Positions 22,820-33,720 of a stretch of DNA of 64,000 nt are shown one piece after another. The number at the start of each line of letters is the position of its first letter. Within the stretch, counting starts at the first letter, position 1. The DNA comes from Agarophyton chilense (taxonomy: Eukaryota; Rhodophyta; Florideophyceae; Gracilariales; Gracilariaceae), in the NCBI GenBank assembly GCA_030374765.1, contig JARGXX010000109.1, positions 1 to 64,000 of the forward strand. The letters run 5' to 3'. The notes beneath the pieces were generated by a model that saw only the letters and a list, made by a program, of their open reading frames with translations, searched no databases and was not told the origin of the DNA. Position numbers and translations under genes: made by a program.

Positions 22820-24846
22820 ATGTCGCGCTCAGGCTCGGTGAATGATGAACGAGATCTCTCGGATGTACCGGCCCCTGTGGCAGCGGCAGTCGCGCCCACC
22901 ACAGAAGCCGTAGTTGACCCTGAGGTCATTAGACCTCAAGAAGAGGATGATTTTTGCAGGGAAGTGTGTCGTCTCAAGTCTGAGTCAAGCGCTTCGCGTG
23001 TGCGCATGGTTGCGTTGGAATCGCAGATCGCTGCTCTTATCGCTGATGTCGAACAATTACGCAGTGCGACAAAAGCACTCGTTCGTAAAGACGATGGGAA
23101 GCAGGTCTCTGCATCAGTGAAAACACTACGTGAAGATTTGAACCATCTACTGGAGAGGTGCGAGAATACTACCGATGCGCTACCCGGCTTAACCGTGGAT
23201 GTAGAGGAAGTCCTCACTCGAGTTAACCCTCATTTAGAACGCCTGGAGGCGGCAGTTTATGCGCAGACTGCTGCAAATCCAGTCGTGCTGGAACAGGAAG
23301 GAGCTCCTTTGAAGAAAGCTTGTTCGAAGAAGTCGAAGTCACGACGTAAGAAGCGGAAGTCCGCACGTGATTCGAGTAATGAATCTTCAAGTACGGATGG
23401 TTTCAGTTCCAGTACTGATGATTCTGATGATTCATATACGTCAGATGACGACGACAGTAATTATGGTCATCGAAGGTCCCGATCTCGGAAGAAGAACACG
23501 TCTTCGTGGTTAATGAGAAAAAAGGCTCACCTTACAGAGGATTGAAGGTGCTCCTGTGCACGAATCCGCTTTATCGGAAGGTCCTGAATTACAGATACTA
23601 CTGTCTGAAGGTGAAGAGCAAGAAGCGCTCAGGACGCGAAACCGCGAAGGTGAAGGACCACATCAAACGATTGAAGATCGGCCTTAATGATTTAACATTT
23701 AATGGGAAAACCCCCATTCTCGTTATCGAGTTTCTCACTCGATTCGTTGCCGAAGCAGACACTCTAGAGATGAGTGAACCACAGGCATTTGTGTCTTTAC
23801 CACACTTCCCGAAGGGTTTTGCTTTAGAGCAATATCGTTCCGTATGCGGATCATTGACAGCCGATGAAGGCCGCGTTACCTCATGGCCAGAGGCGGTGCA
23901 GTATTTGCTGCGCAGTTACGCGACATCAAACGCGATACGTCAGACGATCCTGGACCTAAGGAATGTGACCCAAAAGCTTGAGGAGGGCGAAGCTGAGTAC
24001 AGCTCAAGGCTTAACAAAGCTTCAGTCCGCTGTGGAAACGTCCACTCGACGGAGGACAAGATTACCTTGTACATCGACGGGCTGGACCCGAGCAACATGT
24101 AGTTGGTAGCTCGATATCGAGAGAAGCATGGAAGAGTCTCCTTTTTGGAGTTAGTTCAGTTTGCGAAAGCTGAAGGAGACGCGGCCAGAGCACGTTGTAG
24201 CCCCCGTCGTTCATTGGCGTTTGGAACCTCAATGGGTAAGGAGAAGATCTCCGTCAGAGTTAATCAGCGCAGCAAACTGCTACATCTGGAATCTCCAGTG
24301 CACTCACGAGATTCGTCGTTGGTACCCAAAGGGAGTGACTCGCATGAGGAGGCGGTCCATTTAATGGAATATACGGACTCTTCTGTTCCTACAGTGGATC
24401 TCCCACACTCGGAGTCTCAGGACGAGGAAGCCCTAATGGCTATGGAGGGCCGTCGCCCTATGTACCGTCCCTACACTGTGCCTCCACAAAGAGGTTTTAA
24501 GAACGGGAAACCCGGATGGGTGGATAATCGCACGGCATACCGTTCACAACCTATGTTGACCAACCGTCGTGACGGTTTGATATGTTATTCATGTTATGGA
24601 AAACACCATTTGAGTACAGAATGCACGCTTCCTGCAAAGGATCTGAGTCGTATTATTTCGAATTATGAAGCACTCTCAGAAGAGGAAAGGAGCCGCGTAC
24701 CGGCGGGCATGTATTGGAAAGCCAAAGGTTGGGTTTCTCAGACACCAATGCGCCGGACGGACAAGCCGGTTGCTCAGAATGCTGAAGTGTTACAACCCGG
24801 AACCCCGGTAGGAAGAGGCGCCTTTGAGGCGAATAAGCCGGTGTAA
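22820..24846 (+). CDS. gypsy 1 gag region (fossil)
   Basis: The N-terminal part has heptad-like helices (about residues 45-160), then a Lys/Arg- and Ser/Asp-rich stretch. A capsid-like part follows (FNGKTPILVIEFLTRF and the region up to about 24100), and then a single CCHC zinc knuckle (CYSCYGKHHLSTEC, about 24582-24624). It is broken, with a few breaks. The same gag type, with the same knuckle, is found in gypsy 2 on the other strand at 61657-63552. Confidence 0.75.
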
Positions 24847-24956
24847 CCGGAAAACTAAGTGAGGGAGCCCCTAGGGGGTCGGCACTAGTCGATCCCGTAG
24901 CGCTGACCAGGGAGAGCTCGCCTCCCTGCTCCCGCGCTTGGAAGCCCAAGATTCTC

Positions 24957-27900
24957 TTGAGGCCTCCCAAATTTCCGCCGTACGGAATCAATCCGCCGGA
25001 CGGAAAGCGAGTACAGTTTGACTGTGAGTTACATCGTTCTTGGAGACGTTATACTTGTCTGTCAAAACGGGAAATTGACCTCATGGTAGTGTCTGAAAGA
25101 AACTATAAGGTCTATGCTGACATCGGCTCTGACAGGAATCTGCTATCTTGTCGATTGAATATCCTGGACACAGGTGCTGGTCCGAACTTTACACGGGAAT
25201 CGGAGCTCGCTCCTGCTGACTTAGAACGTATTCGATACGGTTTTTTACCGGACATCCGGGATGCCGACAAAAATGCTGTGAAGACACTGGGAACAGTTCG
25301 ACTCGTGGTGGGTTTGGGACGCTTAGTAGTCCTAGTCGACTTCATCGTCTGTAAGACGTTAGCGGCACCAGTGGTACTGGGATGTGATTATTGCGACAAG
25401 TTTGTCGAAGCCATTCGCCCGCGAAGAAAACTAGTGGAACTAGATGATGTATCAATGGTACCAATTGTTCGCAAGCCAATGCGTCTGTGCTCTGAAGCAC
25501 CTCCACTTCCACCATCTATGGAATACGGGAAATTCCAAGGACGTGTCTTACCGAGGATTCGAGTAGCGAAGAGTGCCATGCTGAAGGCGCAAACGCAAAC
25601 TTGGGTTCAAGTAAGAACAGAACGACACGGACTCGTGGTAATTCAACCGAATACTCGGATGTACGAATCCCGTGGATTGCTAGTCGCTAACGGCATTGTT
25701 CAGGTTGATCCTGGTAGCCCCTTTTGGATATTAGTGAGCAACTTCACCGATAACGATGATCAGATACCGAAGAATCAGGTTGCTGCAACAGCTTTACATC
25801 ATCGCACAGTGGTGGTCCCTACTCATATTTCTACTGCAGAAGTATTGGGATTAACCCATGTCGGTGACACAGACGAAGAACTGCAAACTCCGTCTGGAGA
25901 TCAATTGCAAACGGCAAAGGATCCAGAGAGCCTGGTCGATGAGCTAGACTTAGCACATGTATCGGAACACTACAGAGCGAAGATCAGGTCTATGCTGAAG
26001 AAGTATACATCCATGTGGATTGGAAAACTAGGAGAGATCTCCGCTACAGAACACCACATTGATTTGGTCCCAGGGTCACGAACCATCTCTCAACCACCCT
26101 ACAGAGCGGGACCGCGAACTCGCCAAATGGAGGAAGAGAATGTCAGCAAAATGCTGGAAGAAGGAGTAGTCGAAGCAGCTCAATCTGCTTGGGCCTCACC
26201 AGTGGTGCTGGTCCCAAAACCTGATGGTTCTTTACGATTCTGTATCGATTATCGAAAACTGAACGCCGTTACAGTTCGGGATACAAACCCGTTGCCTTGA
26301 ATGGACGAATGTATTGACAGCTTAGGAGAAGCGAACGTGTTCACCACGTTGGACGCCAACTCTGGCTATTGGCAGGTGCCTGTAGCGGAAGAAGACCAAG
26401 ATAAAACCGCATTTGCGTGTCACGCCGGTCTCTACCGTTTCAAAAGGATGCCCTTTGGCTTAAAGAATGCACCGGCTACTTTCCAGCGTACTCTGGACAC
26501 CTTGCTCTCAAGATACAAGTGGAAGACTTGTTTAGTCTATTTGGACGATGTGATCATCTTTTCCCAGGACGTGGAAAGCCATTTACGGCATGTCGAGGAG
26601 ATCCTCAAAGCACTACAGAGCGCAGGTATCACCTCGAAGTTCAAGAAATGAGAATGGTTCCCTGGCACCGTCCGGTACTTAGGACATGTGATCAAGCCGG
26701 GACAGCATGCCATTCAAGAGGCAGAAACAGCGGCTCTCCGCGAAGTACAACCTCCGTCGACAAAGAAGCAATTCCGTTCTTTCCTCGGTTTGTGCAACGT
26801 CTACCGACGATTCGTGCCGCGATACTCGCATATAGCGGCACCTCTAAACGCAAAGCTGCGTAAAGGACAACCATTACAGCTGGAACAATTCAGACAAGCT
26901 GAAGTGGAAGCGTTCGACACGCTGAAGACAAAGATTATTACAGCCCCAGTCTTGGCGCTGCCCATCTCCATCCTGCCATACTCAGTGGATACCGACTCTA
27001 GCCAGTACCAAGTAGGGTATGCCCGTTTTCAAACACACTCTGATGGTGAACGCAAACCCATTGGTTACTGGTCAACATCGCTGAACGCAGCTGAGAAGAA
27101 GTATTCAGTTTCAGAAAAGGAATGCCTTGCAGTCGTTCGGGCTCTAACCACATTGCGACCGTATCTCCAAGGAGAACGTTTTACCGTCAACACGGATCAT
27201 TCGTCTCTACTATGGTTACTGTCCATTACAGACCCGTCTGGTCGTCTCACACGATGGCGCTTACGTCTTCCTGAATTCGATTTCGAAGTGAAGTATAAGA
27301 AGGGATTGGCCAATGTCCAAGCTGATGCGCTATCGCGACTCAAAACACTGGGCGAAACCCAAGGTGAAATCGATGAAGAGATACCTTGCTTCTACATGGA
27401 GACCCATTCACCAACTTTTGAAGAAGAGAAACAAGAGACCCTTGATGATTATTCGGATGCAGACCCGTTCCTTGCATTAGCAGACACTGACCCTTCAGTT
27501 CAATTCGAGCGAATCTCGTGCACTGAGCTCCTCAATGAGCAACACGCCGATACGTTTTGTGCGTCGATACGCTCTCGTCTTAACGAGGCGGAGGAGCTCC
27601 CCTTTTCACTCGATTCACGAGGAATAATGTTAAGACATGTCGAAAAGCATGATCAAATCGCGATTCCACACGTCTTGAGGAGTCGAGTACTCCATCTGGC
27701 ACAGTACAGCAGGCTGTCTGGTCATTCAGGAGGAACGAAGTTGTTCATGACTCTAAGAAGAGATTTTTACTGGCCTACTTTTGCAATGGACTGCCATGCT
27801 ACAGTGAGGTTGTGTACAACATGTGCGAAGAATCGCGTGAAGCTTTACAGGAAGCGGAAACCGATGACGGTATTCCAGGCGAAAACGCCTTTACAATACG

Positions 27901-29111
27901 TCAGTATCGACATCTTAGGAAAAGTGATTCGCTCAAGGCGAGGTTATCGCTACCTATTGGTAATCACCGACCGCTTCTCGAAGCTAGTGCGGACTGTGCC
28001 GCTGAAGCGGATAACCGCAGCCGTAATCGCACAGGCGTTTATCAAACACTGGGTATTTATATACGGACCACCAGAAGTTCTGTTATCAGATAACGGGAAG
28101 AAATTCGTTGCAAAGTTCTTTCAGAATGTTTGCCGCATTATGGGCATTCGAAACGTGTTTACCACGACCTATCATCCGCAATGCAATGGTCACGTGGAGC
28201 GTTTCAACAGCACACTGATAGCAGCATTACGACACTACATCGCGGACCACCCGAAAGAATGGGACATGTTTACAGATACTCTATGCGACGCGTACCATAC
28301 GCAAGTGCCTAGCTCTACAAAGACGGCACCGTTCGACCTCGTGCTTTCTCGTAACCCTCCGGCTTTACCGGTTGCGCTCGACGACGAGACAGAATTGGAC
28401 GCGCCGACCCCGGCTAAGTACCATCTGAAATGGAGGAATGACCTGAAGGCCAGAGCGGAAGAAGCCGCTGAGGAGTTATCAAAGAGGCAAGCTCGCTATA
28501 AGCGAAACTATGACGCCAGAAGGCGAAGAGGAAATCCGGCAATCCGAGTAGGAGGTCACGTCTTCGTGAGAGTTGAAAGACCGTACGAACAGGAAGAATC
28601 TCGTCATAAGTTGTTGCCGATAGCGGCTGGACCCTGGAAAGTGGTGGAACTTGATGAAGACACAGTGCTAATCAAGACAGGTGAGGACGTTGAACGTGTA
28701 TCGTGCGATCGCGTTGAAGTCGCGCCTGACCCGCAAGTGGAAGTCCAGGTATCTGGTAGAACTAAGGAGGCAAGTACAACGGAACGTCAATGCAAAAGCC
28801 CAAGTGACTCTGGGGAGAGTGAACCGCCACCAATGGCTCGGGAGGAGGAGAAAGCTCCTGATCTCCCACCGCCGGCGGTTGCGTACACCAATCACGGACA
28901 GCTTCCCAAGTATTGGGATATGCCCCGTGGCACGCGCACACCCGTAAGTACAGAAATGGAACCTGAAAGTAGGAAAGATGTTTTGGACTTTAGCCCCAAG
29001 GACTTGGAAACGAGTGCACGCGAAAACGCGCCGTTGCTGCTTCAGGCTGAACCGTCAGGTGAAGCGCCACTCGCTGTTCCGCCGATATCGGCTCCCATCC
29101 GTCGTGGGTAG
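24957..29111 (+). CDS. gypsy 1 pol region (fossil)
   Basis: In order: a retropepsin-like protease (LDTGAGPNF at about 25157), RT (DYRKLNAVT, then YLDDVIIF at about 26540), RNase H of the gypsy type (YSVDTDSSQYQ, TDHSSLLWLL), the integrase HHCC zinc module (about 27700-27830) and the DDE core (IDILGK, LLSDNGKKF, YHPQCNGHVERFN). It is broken, with about two breaks. The polyprotein would copy the element RNA and integrate the product. Confidence 0.85.
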
Positions 29112-29207
29112 GAAGAAGAAGAGGTATCGCCTCCTGTCGTGGTGTAAGCACCATCGTCCACTGAACAGCAGTCAGAATCGGATAAACCGAAGGAAGTTCA
29201 TCCACGA

Positions 29208-29678
29208 ATGGAATTGAGAAGTAGCAAGAAGTACGCTTCTATGGAACCTCGACAACAGGATAGCTCTTTATCTGAGAAAGGTTATCAAGGAATGAGTACA
29301 CTGCCCCTGCGGACAGAACGACAGTTAGTCGACGAGCGAACGCTTAGCGACGCTGAGACTGCTAACACAGAGACGCTTGGGTCAGCCCTAAGGCATTTCA
29401 AACCTGTTAACAGGAGTCTCGCGCCAACAGCGAAAGCATTGGGGAACGCCCAGGAATATGTTATGGATCGCATATGTGAACATGGGGAGCATGAAGATAC
29501 TAGAGAATTACTGTATCGAGTCCGTTGGTACGGTTTTCCTCCGGAAGCGGATACGTGGGAACCTATAGCTCATATCCGCCGTTCGCAGCTCGTGCGATAT
29601 CATCGACGCATGCGATTAGCACTCCCTACGGAGATCGACTCCTCGATAGTCGGGTTCATGGGCACATCCCATTTCTAA
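29208..29678 (+). CDS. Chromodomain at the end of gypsy 1 integrase
   Basis: Residues about 77-140 read as a chromodomain: YVMDRICEHG, LLYRVRWYGF, DTWEPIAHI. These have the aromatic and Trp positions typical of chromodomains that bind methylated histone tails. In chromoviruses this domain steers integration to heterochromatin. It lies in the same frame as the upstream integrase region, with a short linker between. Confidence 0.8.
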   Translation: MELRSSKKYASMEPRQQDSSLSEKGYQGMSTLPLRTERQLVDERTLSDAETANTETLGSALRHFKPVNRSLAPTAKALGNAQEYVMDRICEHGEHEDTRELLYRVRWYGFPPEADTWEPIAHIRRSQLVRYHRRMRLALPTEIDSSIVGFMGTSHF

Positions 29679-29921
29679 GTATGGGCTACAAAGGTAGTAA
29701 AAACTCGAAAGGCGAGAAGAAAACAAGAAATCATGAAGAGGAAACGTAAAGACACGCAAGCAAAGGACATTTACTGATTATCACCTATGAAAAACTCGAG
29801 AAGCGAGAATAGATGAAGACTGGAAGATAAGAAAGGAACGTGAAGACACGAAGACACCGGAGTTTTATTGGTATCATGATACCACTGCAAGGGTGTTGAC
29901 TAGGAGTATTTTCTAAGATCA
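29679..29921 (+). other. Gypsy 1 region between pol and antisense coding region
   Basis: About 240 bp rich in GAAGA and AAGACA runs, with no coding frame of note. It is likely the 3' untranslated part of the sense gag-pol RNA. Confidence 0.4.
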
Positions 29922-31607
29922 TCAAAGAGACGTGCGAGCACGCAGGTTCGCAAGAAGCTGTGCGCGATCACCCTCAACTTGGTCCACGGGAAAGCCCGCA
30001 TCTAAGAGGAACTGCCTCAGCGGATCCAAGCCTGGATCTTCGACCGGCACTGAACTCGGTTGTTGGGTAAACCCATGAAAGTACTCTTGAGCAACTCCCG
30101 CCGCTGCGGATTGATCGACGGAAGTCGCTACGCCTGCCAGCTCTGGCTCTTTCTCGTAACCGAGTTCAGCTTCAGCTCCCGGCGCTTTCTCATACGGTTC
30201 CTCTCCGTTCTCGGATGGAGTACCATCGTACACGTATCCAGTAAGCTGGTTCGGTGGCATGTCACGCGGGTTCCCCCGAAGAAAGCGAGCCTGCTCGGAG
30301 GTGATTACCTGGTGCGTCCAGGGGTCATACCAAACGAAATCTCCAGCACTTGCTGTTCGTCCAGGAGAATGGTCGTGGTATCTTGCACGGGTTCCGCGAG
30401 CGGCTTGATCAGCTGGCACTCCAGACCAATCGACTCTATCGATCAAATCCACAAGATCTAGGAAGTCGGCATGGTTCGCACGGGATCCCAGGACAAAGGA
30501 AAGATCGAGTTCTCTCGCATACTTTCGGGCTGTGGGCGACATGTACGAAACTCTAAAGGTATCATAAGCATCCCACAGGAGAAAGACGGCCATCTTGTCG
30601 ATAAACTCGGTGTAAACCACCGTCTAATATCCCGAGAACGGGTCGTTAACCAACACGGATCCGATGTAGGAGATCGCCGGTGGGGGGTGCTCCACAGGGT
30701 AACCACGAGGACTCTCGATCGCCTCCCAATGCTCCGGAATACCGATGTAGTGCCCGAAGCGCGCATTCCGCCGGATGCGGTCAATCTCGATCATTTGATA
30801 CGGCACCAAATAGCACAAACGTGATCGAGTACGACGTTTCCAACGGGGATAATCCCAATAGGGAATGTCACGCTTTCGAAGGAAGCGGAACTCCGCACGG
30901 AGAAGAGGTTGCTGAAAGCAGAGAGCTGCATCACGCACACCGCGCACACCGCGCCAACCGCTAACATCGACTTCAACGAGTGTCTCGATATACGAGAATC
31001 CTTCACCGTTGGTCCGGGCTTTCCAGGTATCTAGTTCCCGGTCCTGCGGGAGGAGAACCATTCTGATGAATCGGTGAAGACGCTGGTAAATCAGCTTGGT
31101 GAACCGTGTACGGGCTTCGGACAAGGTTTCCGTTGAATATCGCGCAATCGCGTTGTCTGGAAAAGCAATATGGCTCGCCCAGTCGTCGCTATAAATCGCG
31201 TGTTCCGGAATACCGTCAGGGAAGTACCCACCGTGTACATACTATTTTATCAACGCGTCATCGCGGATAGCAACTGGATCAAACCAGGGCGCTTGCGCGA
31301 AAAGTTCAACGTTGTCGAGAGGATCTCGTCCAAAGAAATCCGCAGGGTGCGGGTAGCTCCGCTGAGCACGACGAAAAGGAGCTCGAATCACACCCGCAGA
31401 GGCGACGTAAGCCGCGTTCGGCATCGGATCCATGGTTGGCTGAGGTAACGGTACCGACCGGAATCCGGTGTACGATGTGGGGAACGAACGGTATGGACCA
31501 AGTTGAGCAGTAGGATGCGACGCATAACCAGCAGTGTTGGACGGAGCCCCAGAAGGCACATCCTCAGAAGAGGGCTGGAACGGGTTGGACCCGGCGTTCG
31601 AATCCAT
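29922..31607 (-). CDS. Antisense coding region of gypsy 1 (function unknown)
   Basis: Between the chromodomain and the 3' LTR the plus strand has no long frame. The minus strand has a single reading frame open over about 560 codons, with about two breaks. The start (31607) is Pro/Ser-rich, the middle is basic and aromatic (RRTRSRLCYLVPYQMIEID), and the end is acidic. I see no signal peptide or membrane segment, so it does not look like an envelope gene. I recognise no family. Extra antisense genes at this place are known in some plant Ty3/gypsy elements. The gypsy 2 copy in this window lacks the region. Confidence 0.6.
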
Positions 31608-31775
31608 CGCGAGAGATCGAGCTGAAGAGCGGTGAGGAACAGAATGCTGTTGAGAACTGTAAGAGTTGGTCGGGCGGCGAGGAATTCGTGATGAAGATGA
31701 GTACCCGGAACACCGGTCCGAATGCGTATAAATGCTTCTTGCGTCCCTTATGGTTCGCGCTTAACGAGGGGTGTG

Positions 31776-32491
31776 TGTAGTATTCTACTATGTCGGGGAA
31801 TCCGATAGGTTGGTTTTTAGCGAAGTCGCGGTTGGAACTCATAAGTGAGTGTTATCATCAGCATTGTGATATGAAGCGGCAACGCGCATAGGATGCCTAG
31901 AGGCAGAATGTCTTAGGGGAACACGTGGCGTCATGGGTGGAGTGGCTTACCACGGCGCGCGCATAGTCGCGACCCTTCCTAGGGGAATGCCATATTGGCA
32001 ACGGCGCATGTAGTGGCGAGCCACGTGGAGGGCTTTACTACCCTTTGTAGCTAGACGTCCATTAGGGAACATACCCATACAGTGGTTTGGCTAAGTGGCT
32101 GACCACTGGGTATTATTTATATATTTATTTGGGCACTCACCCTGGTACACAGTATATAGTGTACCAGAGGTGAGTGCCGACTCCAAGTAATGGAGACAAC
32201 ATGGGCATCATGACTATTCTGTTCCTCGCTTAGGATTCCCTAACCGGAGATCCGGACGAGCTATAATAGATAGTCAGCCCCCAACCACTTCAAGAGCCGT
32301 CTCGTACCTACGTTCCATCAACGTTTTACAGTTGCACTGTTCACCCTCGCTGGCGAGTAGTGGCCTTATACCCCACTTCCAGCTCGCTGGTGTTGTAGCT
32401 CTACCACCCCTTTTCCTTCGCCGCAAGCGACCCATCGGCAGTCCGAACGCTGTCGCAGGTGTCTGCTTTCTCCGTTAGAGCAGATACTACA
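31776..32491 (+). repeat. 3' LTR of gypsy 1
   Basis: It is 716 bp, from TGTAGTATTC to GATACTACA, with 7-bp perfect inverted ends. It is preceded by a short purine run (about 31766-31771) that may be the polypurine tract, and followed by the TTCTG target duplication. Parts of it (around CCGGAGATCCGGAC, and the last 60 bp) match the gypsy 2 LTR on the other strand, so the two elements belong to related families. Confidence 0.8.
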
Positions 32492-32496
32492 TTCTG

Positions 32497-33138
32497 TTTT
32501 TAGGAACTGGTGGTCTTCTTTGGTAGTTTGATTGATGTGCTTGATTAAAACTTAGACTAAATCGTGCGGCGCTGGTTTTTTTTTCGGAAATGAGTAATAG
32601 TCCGAGAATATCGGTAGAGACGCTTCTGAACCCTGCCATAAGCAGGCGATTTTTCTTTGTTTCAAACGGTTTGATGGCTGTTTATTCCGATGGTGGTTGA
32701 GGGTTGCCTTGCAAATGCGAAATGCGAGAGTGTGTGTATGGTCGCGGCATATGTATTTAGCGCGAGGAACCATAACGCATAGTTGGTTACGTCGAGGTCT
32801 GGGATTTTGTGACTCCTGGCTGCTTCCACTGTTATGGTGGGATGTGTTCCGTGGTGTCTGTGGGTGTGTGACTGTCGTTTGAGGTATGTATTGCGTTTTT
32901 GTATAGTTGTTGGATGTCTGGGTTCAGTCTTAATTTTGGCCCGACGCGGCGGGCTAGGCGGAGTTGTCTGGGATCTGTTGTGAAGGAGATGGGGTGGGGT
33001 GGGGTGCTGTTGTTAGTGATTTGTTTTGTGTGGCTAGCGTAGTGTCCATAGCCTGTGGGTAAAGACACTACCTCTTTCTTTACTTCGTCGTCGCCGTCGT
33101 TGCATGTAGTACTGTTCGCTTACTGTAATGTTTGACAG
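32497..33138. other. Stretch without a clear gene, right of gypsy 1
   Basis: This is the continuation of the DNA into which gypsy 1 inserted. The minus strand has a short open stretch immediately beside the target duplication, probably part of the remnant described at 21241-22143. Otherwise it holds only short frames (32552-32773, 32832-33068, minus) of no recognisable kind. G/T-rich runs occur at about 32820-33060. Confidence 0.4.
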
Positions 33139-33236
33139 TTTTGGCTTCATATGAGGCCAGTGGTCGTATAGACACTAGTGTCTACACGCCCGGCGGATTG
33201 GCTTCACATGAGGCCAGCTTGGCCTCATATGAAGCC
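33139..33236. repeat. Palindrome cluster with left 40-bp repeat
   Basis: 33139-33178 is a 40-bp repeat that recurs in the same orientation at 35902-35941 with one difference. It contains GGCTTCATATGAGGCC. Two more near-palindromes of the same type follow (33200-33215 and 33221-33236), and TAGACACTAGTGTCTA at 33169-33184 is a perfect 16-bp palindrome. The cluster can fold on itself almost entirely. Confidence 0.85.
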
Positions 33237-33720
33237 AGTTCTATTTTGGAAAAAATTAGTAAAAATCGCTAGTTTCCATACTGCAGCGGCGTATTCTATT
33301 TTCTAAGGAAAAAACTAGTTTTCTAACCAAGTTCCTCCTGCTTTAAAGTACATTCCTTAGACAGTTGTCTTCAGTAATAGCAGCTCAGTGGTTTCACGAC
33401 TGCTCGGAGACTGATAAAAACAGAGTTCAAACCTCGCTGAGTTCAGTGTAACTCGAAAACTCCTATGGGAGCTCGACTAATTCTAAAAATTATTATGGTC
33501 TAAGAACGAATTTGCGTCCACTTGAACAGCAGACAGAATAAGGTGACATCTGCTAAACGGATTGTTTCGTCAGAGACCATAATATATTTAGCAAGTTGAA
33601 TAACGCGGATTGAATTAGTAGGGGGCTTAGGGTAATTTGAACCTTTTCTTTATACTTTTAAAAAATGCTTCTAAAAAGCCTTCAAAATGCATGTTGACAC
33701 ACGAACGTCAATGTTATTGA
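33237..33720. other. AT-rich stretch left of the piggyBac remnant
   Basis: About 480 bp of AT-rich DNA with no gene. It contains a weak tRNA-promoter-like pair (A-box-like at 33382-33392, B-box-like GAGTTCAAACC at 33423-33433) that does not fold as a tRNA. It is probably the non-coding 3' part of the piggyBac-type element. Confidence 0.4.

Larger units (their letters stand above)
22149..32491 (+). mobile_element. Ty3/gypsy chromovirus (gypsy 1), full length
   Basis: This element is about 10.3 kb, bounded by TGTAGTA...TACTACA ends and the 5-bp target duplication TTCTG (22144-22148 and 32492-32496). Its parts are 5' LTR, leader, gag (22820-24846), pol with protease, RT, RNase H and integrase (24957-29111), a chromodomain (about 29430-29640), an extra antisense coding region (29922-31607) and 3' LTR. 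The domain order with integrase last marks Ty3/gypsy, and the chromodomain marks the chromovirus clade. It is broken, with roughly five breaks in gag-pol. The LTRs differ by a few per cent over the shared part, so it is moderately young. Confidence 0.85.

Noticed and set aside
29922-31607. Envelope gene in gypsy 1
   Set aside because: It lies at the usual envelope position but on the opposite strand, with no signal peptide, transmembrane segment or Cys pattern.
33181-33236. CRISPR-like array of palindromic repeats
   Set aside because: Only three or four unevenly spaced palindromes in a eukaryotic transposon region, with no spacers of constant length and no cas genes.
33378-33434. tRNA-like sequence with A-box- and B-box-like motifs
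   Set aside because: The spacing is tRNA-like, but neither acceptor stem nor D arm pairs, so it is not a tRNA gene. At most it is a decayed tRNA-derived repeat.
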